NCBI RefSeq assembly: GCF_036697405.1 | Contig: NZ_JBAHWA010000003.1 | Span: 1 to 64,000, forward strand | Length of the DNA stretch: 64,000 bases | Direction: 5' to 3' | From: Lysobacter sp036697405 | GTDB taxonomy: Bacteria > Pseudomonadota > Gammaproteobacteria > Xanthomonadales > Xanthomonadaceae | Part shown: one piece after another, positions 9,168 through 17,160 of the stretch | Position numbering within the stretch: position 1 is the first letter of the stretch | Layout: every line of letters begins with the position of its first letter | Notes under the pieces: generated by a model | The model's database searches: none | Told to the model about the DNA's origin: nothing | Seen by the model: only the letters and a program-made list of their open reading frames with translations | Made by a program: the position numbers and the translations under genes

Positions 9168-10655
9168 TCAAAGCAACACGACATCGAACTGCTCCTGCGC
9201 GTACTGGTCGTCCGGCTGGAAGCGGATCGACTTGCCCAGGAATTCCTCGAGCTCGGCCACCGCCGCCGATTCCTCGTCGGTGATGCGCGCGACCACCTTC
9301 GGCGAGGCGATCACCAGCAGCCGCGGGGCGTCGAACTGGCGCACCTGGCGCACGATGTCGCGGAAGATTTCGTAGGTCACCGTTTCCGGCGTCTTCAGGG
9401 TGCCGCGGCCGCCGCACTCGTGGCAGGGCTCGCTGAGTTGGCGCTCCAGGCTTTCGGTGGTGCGCTTGCGGGTCATCTCGACCAGGCCCAGCGGCGAGAA
9501 CTCGTAAACCGTGGTCTTGGCGTGGTCGCGCGCCAGGGATTTCTCGAGCTGGCGCAGCACCTGGCGCTTGTGCTCGGCGTCGGTCATGTCGATGAAGTCG
9601 ATGATGATGATGCCGCCGAGGTTGCGCAGGCGCAGCTGCCGGGCCACCGACTGCGCCGCTTCCAGATTGGTGCGGTAAACGGTTTCCTCGAGATTGCGTT
9701 GACCCAGGAAGGAGCCGGTGTTGATGTCGACCGTGGTCATGGCCTCGGTCTGGTCGATCACCAGATAACCGCCGGACTTCAACGGCACCTGCTTGTCGAG
9801 GGCGCGCTGGATTTCGTCCTCCACCCCGTACAGGTCGAAGATCGGACGCGCGCCGGTGTAATGCTCGATCTTCTCGTCCAGGCCCGGCATGTACTGGGCC
9901 GCGAACACGCGCAGGCGCTCGCAGGTTTCGCGCGAATCGACCTTGACCTTCTCGACGTCGCGCCGCATCAGGTCGCGCACCGCGCGCAGCGGCAGGCTCA
10001 GGTCCTCGTACACGCGCTCGCCCACGCGCGAGCTGCGCGACTTCTCGGCGATCAGCGCCCAGGCGCGGCTGAGGTAGGCCACGTCCTCGGCCAGGGCCTC
10101 GGCGGGCTGGCTTTCGGCGTTGGTGCGCACGATGTAGCCGTGGTTTTCGCCGGCCGGCGCCAGCGCGGTCACGTGCGACTTCAGGCGCTGGCGTTCGGCC
10201 TCGTCCTCGATCCGCGCCGACACCCCGACCACGCGCGTGCGCGGCAGCAGCACCAGATAGCGCGAAGGGATGCTGAGCTGGGTGGTCAGGCGCGCGCCCT
10301 TGCTGCCGATCGGGTCCTTGACCACCTGGACGATGATTTCCTGGCCCTCGCGCAACAGCTCGGCGATCGGCCGGGTCGGGGTCGGCGGCAGCGGCGCCTC
10401 GTCGCCCTCGCCTTCGCTGACCTGGGTCGGCTTGACGATGTCGGCCGCGTGCAGGAAGGCGGCTCGCTCCAGGCCGATCTCGACGAAGGCCGCCTGCATG
10501 CCCGGCATCACCCGCTGGACCTTGCCCTTGTAGATGTTGCCGACCACGCCGCGGCGCCAGCCGCGCTCGATGTGCAGCTCCTGCAACATGCCGTTTTCGA
10601 CCACCGCGACACGGGTTTCGCGCGGGGTGACGTTGACGAGTATTTCTTCGGTCAT
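9168..10655 (-). CDS. rng: Ribonuclease G
   Basis: This 495-residue RNase E/G family endonuclease processes the 16S rRNA 5' end and some mRNAs. The S1 RNA-binding region lies in about residues 38-125 (GNIYKGKVQRVMPGMQAAFVEIG). The two magnesium-binding aspartates are in VDINTGSF and IIIDFIDM, and the zinc-link motif is CHECGGRG. There is no long scaffold tail, which separates it from RNase E. It lies between maf and yhdP on the same strand, in the classical order. Confidence 0.96.
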   Translation of the reverse strand: MTEEILVNVTPRETRVAVVENGMLQELHIERGWRRGVVGNIYKGKVQRVMPGMQAAFVEIGLERAAFLHAADIVKPTQVSEGEGDEAPLPPTPTRPIAELLREGQEIIVQVVKDPIGSKGARLTTQLSIPSRYLVLLPRTRVVGVSARIEDEAERQRLKSHVTALAPAGENHGYIVRTNAESQPAEALAEDVAYLSRAWALIAEKSRSSRVGERVYEDLSLPLRAVRDLMRRDVEKVKVDSRETCERLRVFAAQYMPGLDEKIEHYTGARPIFDLYGVEDEIQRALDKQVPLKSGGYLVIDQTEAMTTVDINTGSFLGQRNLEETVYRTNLEAAQSVARQLRLRNLGGIIIIDFIDMTDAEHKRQVLRQLEKSLARDHAKTTVYEFSPLGLVEMTRKRTTESLERQLSEPCHECGGRGTLKTPETVTYEIFRDIVRQVRQFDAPRLLVIASPKVVARITDEESAAVAELEEFLGKSIRFQPDDQYAQEQFDVVLL

Positions 10656-10719
10656 GGCGTGGAGGCGCTCAGCGGGTCGTCAACGGAAGGGGAAGGCAGC
10701 GCGGCGGCCGACGCGCGGG

Positions 10720-11289
10720 TCACGCATCGAGTCCGGCCTCGCGCAGCAGGCGCACGGTTTCGTGCAGGGGCAGGCCCATCACGCCGGAATAGCTGCCCGA
10801 CAGGCGGGTCACGAAGGCTTCGGCGCGGCCCTGGATGGCGTAGGCGCCGGCCTTGCCCTGCCACTCGCCGCTGGCGACGTAGGCGGCGATGCGCGCCTCG
10901 TCCAGGGTGTCGAACGCGACCTCCGAGACCGACACGGTCTGGGCCTCGCGCGCCGGCGAGACCAGCGACACCGCCGATATGACCCGGTGGCTGCGCCCGG
11001 ACAGGCGGCGCAGCATGGCCGCGGCGTCGTCGCCGTCGCGCGGCTTGCCGAACACCTCGTCGTCCAGCACCACCTCGGTGTCGGCGCCCAGCACCAGCGC
11101 GCTCGGATTGGCGACCACCGTCAGCAGACCGGCCCCGGCCTTCTCGCGCGCGACCCTGCGCACGTAGTCCTCGGCGGGCTCGCCGGGCTGGCGATGCTCG
11201 GGGATATCGAGGTCCAGCACCCCGAACGGCAGGCCCAGGCGGCTTAGCAATTCGTGGCGTCGTGGCGACTTGGAGGCGAGATAGAGCAT
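10720..11289 (-). CDS. maf: Maf family nucleotide pyrophosphatase
   Basis: This protein of about 189 residues has the Maf/HAM1 fold signature. The N-terminal substrate loop is ASKSPRRHELL, the catalytic/metal segment is ADTEVVLDDEVFGKP, and later come YAIQGRAEAF and SYSGVMGLPL. Maf proteins hydrolyse non-canonical or deoxythymidine-type nucleoside triphosphates to monophosphates. An ATG four codons upstream (11301) is also possible, but family members normally begin MLYLASKSPRR, and that upstream ATG falls inside an inverted repeat. It is the first gene of the maf-rng-yhdP-tldD series. Confidence 0.92.
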   Translation of the reverse strand: MLYLASKSPRRHELLSRLGLPFGVLDLDIPEHRQPGEPAEDYVRRVAREKAGAGLLTVVANPSALVLGADTEVVLDDEVFGKPRDGDDAAAMLRRLSGRSHRVISAVSLVSPAREAQTVSVSEVAFDTLDEARIAAYVASGEWQGKAGAYAIQGRAEAFVTRLSGSYSGVMGLPLHETVRLLREAGLDA

Positions 11290-11300
11290 CCTGCGAAGCA

Positions 11301-11337
11301 TAACCCGCGCTGACTGAGCGCCGCCCCACGCGGGTTA
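11301..11337. promoter_or_regulatory. Inverted repeat at the maf/SIMPL divergent gap
   Basis: TAACCCGCG (11301-11309) and CGCGGGTTA (11329-11337) are perfect 9-base arms separated by 19 bases, in the short gap between the divergent maf and SIMPL genes. The arms could be an operator or a leader hairpin; nothing in the sequence decides which. Confidence 0.35.
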
Positions 11338-11413
11338 GCACAACCCCGCCGTGGATCACGATTCGTTCACTGGATCGGCAACACCCTAGTTCCCACATCA
11401 ACAGGAGTTGAAC

Positions 11414-12196
11414 ATGTCGTCCTCGCCAAGCCGGCACCGCACCGCGCCGTCCCTGTCCCGTTTCGCCCTGCGCCCCCTGGTGCTGGCCGCCACCCTCGCC
11501 TTCGGAGCCGTCACCGCCATGTCCGCCACCGCCCAGACCGCTCCGGCCTATGTGGCCACCGACGGCACCCTGCTCTCGGTGTCGGCCGAGGCCCAGGTCA
11601 AGCGCGTGCCCGACATCGCCGTGATCTCGACCGGCGTGGTCACCCAGGCCGCCGACGCCAACGGCGCGATGCGCGCCAATGCCGACCAGATGGCCAAGGT
11701 CGTGGCCGCGATCAAGGCCGCCGGCATCGCCGAGCGCGATATCCAGACCAGCGGCGTGAACCTCAACCCGCAGTACCGCTACGCCGAGAACCAGCCGCCG
11801 GTGATCACCGGCTACCAGGCCAGCAACACGGTCAACCTGACCGTGCGCGACATCGCCAAGCTCGGCAAGATCCTCGACGCCCTGGTCGCCACCGGCGCCA
11901 ACCAGATCAACGGCCCGACCTTCGACATCGACGACAAGGTCAAGGACGTCGCCTACGACGAGGCCCGCCGCGGCGCCGTCGACAAGGCCCAGGCGCGCGC
12001 CGAGATGTACGCCAAGACCCTGGGCATGAAGGTGCGCCGCATCGTCAGCATCAGCGAAGGCGGCCGCTTCAACCCGCCGATGCCGATGATGGCCATGCGC
12101 ATGGAGAAGGCCGGCGCCGCCGCCGACACCTCGATCTCGCCGGGCGAAAGCGCCTTGTCGGTCAACCTGGACGTGGTGTTCGAGCTGGGCAAGTGA
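11414..12196 (+). CDS. SIMPL (DUF541) periplasmic protein
   Basis: This 260-residue protein has a signal peptide (basic RHRTAPSLSR region, hydrophobic core, cleavage near SATAQ). A DUF541/SIMPL domain follows, with VSAEAQVKRVPDIAVISTGV, the SGVNLNPQYRY segment and the VEGK-like C-terminal strand VNLDVVFELGK. SIMPL proteins are exported and linked loosely to stress or oxidative tolerance; biochemistry is unsettled. AGGAG seven bases upstream selects the ATG at 11414 over the in-frame TTG at 11408. The stop overlaps the next small ORF by four bases. Confidence 0.9.
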   Translation: MSSSPSRHRTAPSLSRFALRPLVLAATLAFGAVTAMSATAQTAPAYVATDGTLLSVSAEAQVKRVPDIAVISTGVVTQAADANGAMRANADQMAKVVAAIKAAGIAERDIQTSGVNLNPQYRYAENQPPVITGYQASNTVNLTVRDIAKLGKILDALVATGANQINGPTFDIDDKVKDVAYDEARRGAVDKAQARAEMYAKTLGMKVRRIVSISEGGRFNPPMPMMAMRMEKAGAAADTSISPGESALSVNLDVVFELGK

Positions 12197-12363
12197 GCAC
12201 GAAGGCCGCCCCCGACCCGCGCAAGCCCGCGCCCGGCTACTCCGAGCCGCAGCCGCGCGATCCGGACGACGCGCGCCAGCCGCATCCCAAGCGGCCGCCG
12301 AATCCGGACGAGGGCGGTCTGGACCGCGAGCCGGATCCGGCGCCAGATCCGGCCGACCGCTGA
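12193..12363 (+). CDS. Small proline/aspartate-rich ORF, 56 aa
   Basis: A GTG start overlaps the SIMPL stop codon (GTGA), and the frame stays open for 56 residues. The product is hydrophilic and very rich in Pro, Asp and Arg (EPQPRDPDD, HPKRPPNPDE, EPDPAPDPADR), consistent with a disordered protein. A strong terminator follows 22 bases after the stop, so the ORF is inside the transcript. I recognise no family. The coupling and terminator placement favour a real gene, but the composition could also be a chance open frame in GC-rich DNA. Confidence 0.5.
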   Translation: MSTKAAPDPRKPAPGYSEPQPRDPDDARQPHPKRPPNPDEGGLDREPDPAPDPADR

Positions 12364-12384
12364 CCCGGCGTCATTGGCCGTACC

Positions 12385-12414
12385 GAAGGCCCGCGCAAGC
12401 GGGCCTTCTTCTTT
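12385..12414 (+). terminator. Rho-independent terminator after SIMPL/56-aa ORF
   Basis: A perfect 10-base stem GAAGGCCCGC/GCGGGCCTTC with a GCAA tetraloop is followed by TTCTTT. Confidence 0.85.
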
Positions 12415-12652
12415 GCGCGCCGCGGCCGTTGGCGGGCTGCGCGACGCCTGCCCGCGCCCGCCCGCGCCCGCCCGCGCCGGCCCGCGTCCGCCCGCGGATG
12501 CCGCGTTCGCCCTGTCCCCATGTGTTCGCACCGGGACCGGAACGCGCCTTCGGGCCGACCGCCGGACATCCGCGATTTTTTTTCGTCCGGCTTAACCCCG
12601 CCCGCAGCCCCGGCCCGTTTCGATCCGTGCAGACCACTCCAGGAGAGCTTCC

Positions 12653-13312
12653 ATGGCGCACACGATCGAACACCCCGACCGTCAATTGGACAGCAGCCGC
12701 ATCGTCGGCACGGCCGGCGCCATCGCCGTCAACGTCGCGCTGCTGATGTTGCTGATGGTGCCGATGTCGGCGCCGCAGTGGATGGCGAAGCCCGGTGAGA
12801 TCGTCGTGAATTTCGTCCCTCCGGAAAAGCGCAAAGTCGACCCGCCCAAGCCGGAAGTCGTGAAGATCGAGAAAGTGCGGCCGAACACGCCGACGCCCAA
12901 ACCGGTGCCGATCGAGATCCCGCCGACCCCGCCTATCGTCGACCCGATCGCGACCGACAGCCTAGTCGTGCCCGACACGCCGCCGCAGCCCGAAACCTTC
13001 GCCCGCAACGACATAGGCCGCGGCGAGGCCCTCACCGGCGTGACCCTGCAGGTGGTCAACAACCCGCCGCCGACCTATCCCGGCGAGGCGGTGCGCAATC
13101 AGCTCACCGGCACGGTGATGCTGGAGATCCTGGTCGGCATCGACGGCAAGCCGATCGAGGTGACCGTGGTCAAGAGCAGCGGCCACCGCGTGCTCGACCA
13201 GGCCGCGCGCCGCGTGGTGATGTCGCGCTGGACCTTCCAGCCGGCGATGGAAGGCGGCCAGGCGGTGCAGGCGCGCGGCCGGGTGCCGATCGAATTCACC
13301 CTGGAACGTTGA
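12653..13312 (+). CDS. tonB: TonB family energy transducer
   Basis: This 219-residue TonB-type protein has an N-terminal membrane anchor (about residues 17-37), then a Pro/Lys-rich periplasmic spacer (residues about 57-110). The C-terminal TonB domain (about 125-219) has YPGEAVRNQLTGTVMLEILVGIDGKP, the VLDQAARRVVMSRWTFQPA helix-strand and a terminal VPIEFTLER. TonB transmits the proton motive force to outer-membrane receptors. No exbB/exbD genes are adjacent. AGGAGAG lies just upstream of the ATG, and a GC-rich low-complexity tract (about 12445-12500) precedes it. Confidence 0.92.
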   Translation: MAHTIEHPDRQLDSSRIVGTAGAIAVNVALLMLLMVPMSAPQWMAKPGEIVVNFVPPEKRKVDPPKPEVVKIEKVRPNTPTPKPVPIEIPPTPPIVDPIATDSLVVPDTPPQPETFARNDIGRGEALTGVTLQVVNNPPPTYPGEAVRNQLTGTVMLEILVGIDGKPIEVTVVKSSGHRVLDQAARRVVMSRWTFQPAMEGGQAVQARGRVPIEFTLER

Positions 13313-13328
13313 GTCCTTTGGCGAGGGG

Positions 13329-13361
13329 CGGCCCGGGCCGGTATGGCCGGGCCGTTTTTTT
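13329..13361 (+). terminator. Terminator after tonB
   Basis: A CGGCCCGG/CCGGGCCG stem is followed directly by seven T residues, 17 bases after the tonB stop. Confidence 0.85.
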
Positions 13362-13456
13362 GCGCCGATTACGCTGGGCGCAAAAAAGCGAAGCTCCCGG
13401 GACCCGCCATGCAATGAGAAGAGCGGAGCCCGCGAACGCAGACGAAGAACGTTTCG

Positions 13457-13556
13457 CCCCCCTCCTTAAAAAGGGAGCGAGGGGATTTGCTTTGCCCGCC
13501 CTACTCGATCAAGCGAAAAGCAAATCTCCCCCGGCCCCTCTTTTTCAAAGAGGGGA
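13457..13556. repeat. Dispersed C-rich/G-rich repeat, copy 1
   Basis: Two oppositely oriented modules each pair a C-run/A-rich/G-run hairpin (CCTCCTTAAAAAGGGAG; CCCCTCTTTTTCAAAGAGGGG) with an inner GGGGATTTGCTTT or AAAGCAAATCTCCC word. The copy lies downstream of rlmH. Further copies are at 15789, 18947 and 31495. Confidence 0.7.
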
Positions 13557-13610
13557 GACAAGCCAAGCAGGGGAGACAAGCCCAAGGGAAGCGCAGCGGA
13601 CCGGCGATGC

Positions 13611-14081
13611 TCAGGCGCGGTGATACGGATGATTCGCCAGCAGCGCCGCCGCGCGGTACAGCTGCTCGGCCGCGACCAGGCGCACCAGCATGTGCGGCAG
13701 GGTCAGCGGGCCCAGCGACCATTGCTCGTCGGCGCGCGCGAGCACCTCGGGCGCATGGCCCTCGGGGCCGCCGATCAGGAAAGCCAGATCGCGCCCCTGG
13801 CCGCGCCAATGCTCCAGGCGCTGCGCCAGCTGTTCCGAAGTCCACAGGCGCCCGCGCCCCTCCAGCGCGACCACGCAGGCGTTCTTGGGCAAGGCGGCGA
13901 CCACGCGCGCGCCTTCGTCGGCAGTCGCGCGCGCGGCATCGCGGCCCTTGCCGCGCAGGCCGGGTTCGATTTCCACCAGTTCCAGCGGCAGCCAGTGCGA
14001 GAGCCGCTTCTGGTACTCGCCGAAACCCTCGGCGACCCAGCGCGGCGCGCGTTCGCCGACGGCGATCAGTTTCGCTTTCAT
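13611..14081 (-). CDS. rlmH: 23S rRNA (pseudouridine1915-N3)-methyltransferase RlmH
   Basis: At 156 residues, with the C-terminal SPOUT knot (FLIGGPEGHAPEV, LTLPHMLVRLVAAEQLYRA, NHPYHRA), this is RlmH, which methylates pseudouridine 1915 in helix 69 of 23S rRNA on assembled ribosomes. The start MKAKLIAVGE is the family start; an upstream in-frame ATG adds an arginine-rich stretch without family similarity. In relatives rlmH directly follows rsfS. Here the two are separated by the oppositely oriented PhoX-like gene. Confidence 0.95.
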   Translation of the reverse strand: MKAKLIAVGERAPRWVAEGFGEYQKRLSHWLPLELVEIEPGLRGKGRDAARATADEGARVVAALPKNACVVALEGRGRLWTSEQLAQRLEHWRGQGRDLAFLIGGPEGHAPEVLARADEQWSLGPLTLPHMLVRLVAAEQLYRAAALLANHPYHRA

Positions 14082-14146
14082 CGCGCCATGGTAGCGGTCC
14101 GCGACGCATGCACGGAGCAAACCGCGCCTGCGTCGCATTCAGACGC

Positions 14147-14166
14147 GATGACACCCGCGTGTCATC
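14147..14166. promoter_or_regulatory. Inverted repeat upstream of PhoX-like gene
   Basis: GATGACAC and GTGTCATC are perfect 8-base arms with a CCGC spacer, 57 bases before the PhoX-like ATG. The right arm overlaps the Pho-box-like sequence. Confidence 0.5.
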
Positions 14167-14176
14167 GAACGGTTAT
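14159..14176 (+). promoter_or_regulatory. Pho-box-like site
   Basis: The 18 bases starting GTGTCATCGAACGG match the enterobacterial PhoB box consensus (two CTGTCAT-type direct repeats 11 bases apart) at 13 of 18 positions by my count. The site sits upstream of a phosphatase-family gene, the context where PhoB control would be expected. The assignment is inference. Confidence 0.45.
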
Positions 14177-14223
14177 CGCACCGACCTAGCGTGCAGGCTC
14201 CCCCAGCCAGCAGGAGCCGCACC

Positions 14224-15771
14224 ATGGATGCTTTCGATCCCTCCCGCCGCCAGGTCCTCAAGGGCAGCGCCGCCGCGATGGCGGTCGGCGCGATGGGCAC
14301 GCTAGGCGCGCTGTACTCGCGCCAGGCGCTCGCCGCCCAAGACCCGACCCGGCTTGCCCCCGTCCCCAGCCGCTACGGCCCGCTCGCCCCGGTGGCCGAC
14401 CGCAGCACCGGCCTGCCCTTGCTGCAGTTGCCGCGCGGCTTCAGCTATAGCTCCTTCGGTTGGAGCGGCGACCGCATGGACGACGGCCAGCCCTGCCCCG
14501 ACCGCCACGACGGCATGGCCGTGGTCGGCGTGCGCGCGGGCGGACGCCGCCCGCACGGTCTGGGCGCCGACCGTTTCCGTCCGCACGGCCCCGAGTACGT
14601 GCTGATCCGCAACCACGAACGCGGCGCGGCGGCGCCGATCCAGGCCCCGGGCATGTACGACACCGGCGACCTCGGCGGCGGCAAGTACGCCGGCGGCGGC
14701 ACCACCACCCTGAGCTACCGCAACGGCGAATGGGGCAGCCTGGAACCCAGCCTGGGCGGCACCCTGGTCAACTGCGCGGGCGGCCCCACCCCGTGGGGCA
14801 CCTGGCTGAGCTGCGAGGAGATCAAGAGCGACGCGGTCTCCAGCGCCGGCCGCAAGCACGGCTACGTGTTCGAGGTCGATCCGCGCAGCGAGCGCACCAG
14901 CGGCCGGCCGCTGATCGGCCTGGGCCGTTTCAGCCACGAGGCGGTGGCGATCGATCCGCGTACCGGCATCGTTTATCTGACCGAGGACGACCGCAACAAG
15001 GCCGGCCTGTACCGCTTCATTCCCAACGATCGCGGCGGCCGTTACGGCTCGCTGGAACACGGCGGTCGCCTGCAGGCGGCGCGCGTGCGCGGGCGTCCCA
15101 ACGCCGACCTCACCGTCGCCACCATCGGCACCGAATACACGCTGGAATGGGTCGACGTGCCCGATCCGGACCTGGACTCGATCGCCGCCCCGGCCGGCTA
15201 CCCCGACATCTCGGCCGGCGAAACCCTCAGCGGCACCTTCGCCCAGGCCTGGAGCGAGGGCGCGCTGCGCATGAGCCGCGGCGAAGGCATCTGGTACAGC
15301 TACGGCAAGATGTTCATCGTCGACACCAGCACCGGCGTCGACGGCCAGGGCCGCAAGGGCCGCGGCAACGGCGCGGTGTGGGTGCTGGACCTGTCCAGCC
15401 AGCGCCTGCGCGCGCTGTTCGTGAGCGGCAACCAGCTCGCCGCGCACAACCCCGACAACATCAGCGTGAGCGCGCGCGGCGGCGTGATCCTGTGCGAGGA
15501 CGGCGGCGAAAGCCCGGACGAATACGGCCCCGGCGCGCGACTGATCGGTCTGACCCGCGCCGGCGAATCCTTCTATTTCGCCAAGAACAACGTCGCCCTG
15601 ACCTCGCAGCAGATCGCCGACGCGGGCAAGAGCGTGCCCGAGGGCGACCACCGCGACTCGGAATTCTGCGGCGCCTGCTGGGACCCGTTCGCGCGCACCT
15701 TGTTCGTCAACCTGCAGACGCCGGGGATCACGGTGGCGATCACCGGGCCTTGGGAGCGCGGGCCGTTGTAG
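14224..15771 (+). CDS. PhoX family (DUF839) Tat-exported phosphatase-like protein
   Basis: This 515-residue protein has a twin-arginine signal (SRRQVLK at residues 7-13, then a hydrophobic stretch and a QALAAQ cleavage region). The body matches the DUF839/PhoX family: YVLIRNHE, GGTTTL, NCAGGPTPWGTWLSCEE, GLGRFSHEAVAIDPRTG and DNISVSARGGVILCEDG. PhoX enzymes are calcium/iron-dependent alkaline phosphatases folded as a beta-propeller. Without alignment I cannot confirm every metal ligand, so phosphatase activity is inferred from family. CAGGAG precedes the ATG. It sits in opposite orientation between rlmH and rsfS. Confidence 0.88.
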   Translation: MDAFDPSRRQVLKGSAAAMAVGAMGTLGALYSRQALAAQDPTRLAPVPSRYGPLAPVADRSTGLPLLQLPRGFSYSSFGWSGDRMDDGQPCPDRHDGMAVVGVRAGGRRPHGLGADRFRPHGPEYVLIRNHERGAAAPIQAPGMYDTGDLGGGKYAGGGTTTLSYRNGEWGSLEPSLGGTLVNCAGGPTPWGTWLSCEEIKSDAVSSAGRKHGYVFEVDPRSERTSGRPLIGLGRFSHEAVAIDPRTGIVYLTEDDRNKAGLYRFIPNDRGGRYGSLEHGGRLQAARVRGRPNADLTVATIGTEYTLEWVDVPDPDLDSIAAPAGYPDISAGETLSGTFAQAWSEGALRMSRGEGIWYSYGKMFIVDTSTGVDGQGRKGRGNGAVWVLDLSSQRLRALFVSGNQLAAHNPDNISVSARGGVILCEDGGESPDEYGPGARLIGLTRAGESFYFAKNNVALTSQQIADAGKSVPEGDHRDSEFCGACWDPFARTLFVNLQTPGITVAITGPWERGPL

Positions 15772-15788
15772 GGTCTTGTCGCGACTCG

Positions 15789-15920
15789 GAGCAAATCCCC
15801 CCTAGCCCCCTTTTTCAAAGGGGGACAGACGCCGCGATTGTCTCCGCCTTCGCAAAGGGGGCAGGCGCTCCTGCTTGTCTTCCCCCTTTGAAGAAGGGGG
15901 ATTGAGGGGGATTTGCTTTT
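15789..15920. repeat. Dispersed C-rich/G-rich repeat, copy 2
   Basis: The outer words AGCAAATCCCCC and GGGGGATTTGCT are inverted. Inside each lies a CCCCCTTT/AAAGGGGG-type hairpin. The copy lies immediately downstream of the PhoX-like gene and has the opposite module orientation to copy 1. Confidence 0.75.
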
Positions 15921-15935
15921 ACGCGAACCCAAACG

Positions 15936-15962
15936 AAAACGGCGCCTGAGGGCGCCGTTTTC
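15936..15962 (-). terminator. Terminator after rsfS (bidirectional)
   Basis: AAAACGGCGCC and GGCGCCGTTTT arms surround a TGA-containing loop. The U-run is available on both strands, and the hairpin lies 20 bases beyond the rsfS stop. Confidence 0.8.
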
Positions 15963-15982
15963 CGTAGCGAACAAGCGACGCC

Positions 15983-16372
15983 TTACAGGCGATCTTCCTC
16001 GTCCGTCTCCAGTTCGTCGTAGCTGGGCGGCTGGTCGCCGACCGTCCACAGCCGCTCCAGCGCGTAGAACTCGCGCACGCGCGGCAGCATCACGTGCACG
16101 ACCACGTCGCCGAGGTCGACCAGCACCCATTCGGCCTCGCGCTCGCCTTCCACGCCCAGCGGCATAACGTCCAGGTTCTTGGCGAACTTGACCACTTCGT
16201 CGGCGATCGACTTGACGTGGCGGGTGGAAGTGCCCGAAGCGACGACCATGTAGTCGGTGACGCTGCTCTTGCCGCGCACATCGATCTCGACGACGTCCTT
16301 GGCTTTGAGTTCCTCGACCGCCGCGCGCACCGTGCTCAACAGCGCGTCGGTGGACGGGGGCGGGGTCGGCAT
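15983..16372 (-). CDS. rsfS: Ribosomal silencing factor RsfS
   Basis: This protein of about 129 residues is of the RsfS/Iojap family, which binds uL14 on the 50S subunit and blocks subunit joining in starvation. Motifs are ELKAKDVVEIDVRGKSSVTDYMVVASGTS, RHVKSIADEV and the ending YALERLWTVGDQPPS. The first ATG giving a family-sized protein is at 16372. An in-frame TTG at 16405 would add residues TSQAHVIKTR and is a real alternative because neither start has a clear ribosome-binding site. It is part of the leuS-lptE-holA-nadD-rsfS series. Confidence 0.93.
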   Translation of the reverse strand: MPTPPPSTDALLSTVRAAVEELKAKDVVEIDVRGKSSVTDYMVVASGTSTRHVKSIADEVVKFAKNLDVMPLGVEGEREAEWVLVDLGDVVVHVMLPRVREFYALERLWTVGDQPPSYDELETDEEDRL

Positions 16373-16445
16373 GCGGGTCTTGATGACGTGGGCTTGGCTG
16401 GTCAAGGAAAGGGCTCTGGGGGGCTTAGCGGGGTTGCGCCGGAGA

Positions 16446-17111
16446 TTATAGCGGAGCGACGGGCGAGGCCTGGTCCGCGTACAGGCCATGGCGCTCGATA
16501 TAGACGGCCACCGGCGCCGGCACCAGGTCCTGCCAGGGCTGGCCGGCGGCGATGCGCTGGCGCACCTGACTGGCCGATTCGGCGTGCAGGGGCTGGTTCA
16601 GGCGCAGCACCCGGCCGGCCGGGGCGGCCCGCAGGGCGGCCGCATCGGCGGCCTCGCGGCCGGCGATCTGGGCGCTCAACTCGGGCGCCAGGCCCTGCTC
16701 CAGGGGGCTGCCGGGCCGCTGCGCGACCACGAAATGGGCCAGATCGAACAAGGCCTGCCACTCGCGCCACTGCGGCAGGTCCAGGAAGCTGTCGGCGCCC
16801 ACCAGCAGCGCGACCGGCGCCTGGGCGCCGATCTGCGCGCGCAGTTCGCGCAGGGTCTCGACGGTGTAGGAGCGGCCGGCGCGCGCGAGTTCGCGCGTGT
16901 CGACGATCAGGCCCGGCTCGCCGGCGACCGCCAGGTCGAGCATGCGCGCGCGCTGGGCCGCGTTCGCGCCCGGCGGCGCGCGGTGCGGCGGATCGGCCGC
17001 GGGCATCAGGCGCACGGTGGCGTCCAAGGCGTCGCGGGCGGCGCGCGCGATCGCCATATGGCCGTCGTGGACGGGGTCGAAGGTGCCGCCGTAGAACACC
17101 AGCAGGCTCAT
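16446..17111 (-). CDS. nadD: Nicotinate-nucleotide adenylyltransferase
   Basis: This 221-residue NadD adenylates nicotinate mononucleotide in NAD synthesis. The nucleotidyltransferase signature GGTFDPVHDGH is at residues 8-18, VGADSFLDLPQWREW is the NadD-specific core, and the C-terminal adenylate loop reads ESASQVRQRI in place of the common SSTxIR. It lies between holA and rsfS on the minus strand, as in relatives. Confidence 0.95.
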   Translation of the reverse strand: MSLLVFYGGTFDPVHDGHMAIARAARDALDATVRLMPAADPPHRAPPGANAAQRARMLDLAVAGEPGLIVDTRELARAGRSYTVETLRELRAQIGAQAPVALLVGADSFLDLPQWREWQALFDLAHFVVAQRPGSPLEQGLAPELSAQIAGREAADAAALRAAPAGRVLRLNQPLHAESASQVRQRIAAGQPWQDLVPAPVAVYIERHGLYADQASPVAPL

Positions 17112-17160
17112 CGCGCCACCGTCGCGGCGGCCACGCAGCGCCCGTCGCCCACGCTCGCGT

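Noticed and set aside
4950..10982. A 2010-codon plus-strand open frame antisense to yhdP, rng and maf
   Set aside because: It is the expected antisense shadow of GC-rich minus-strand genes: composition is Ala/Gly/Arg/His-rich with no domain, and the opposite strand carries well-recognised proteins.
12445..12500. CCCGCGCCCG-type low-complexity run before tonB
   Set aside because: It is a short decamer-like run, but I could not distinguish it from ordinary GC-rich low complexity, so it is not listed as a repeat element.
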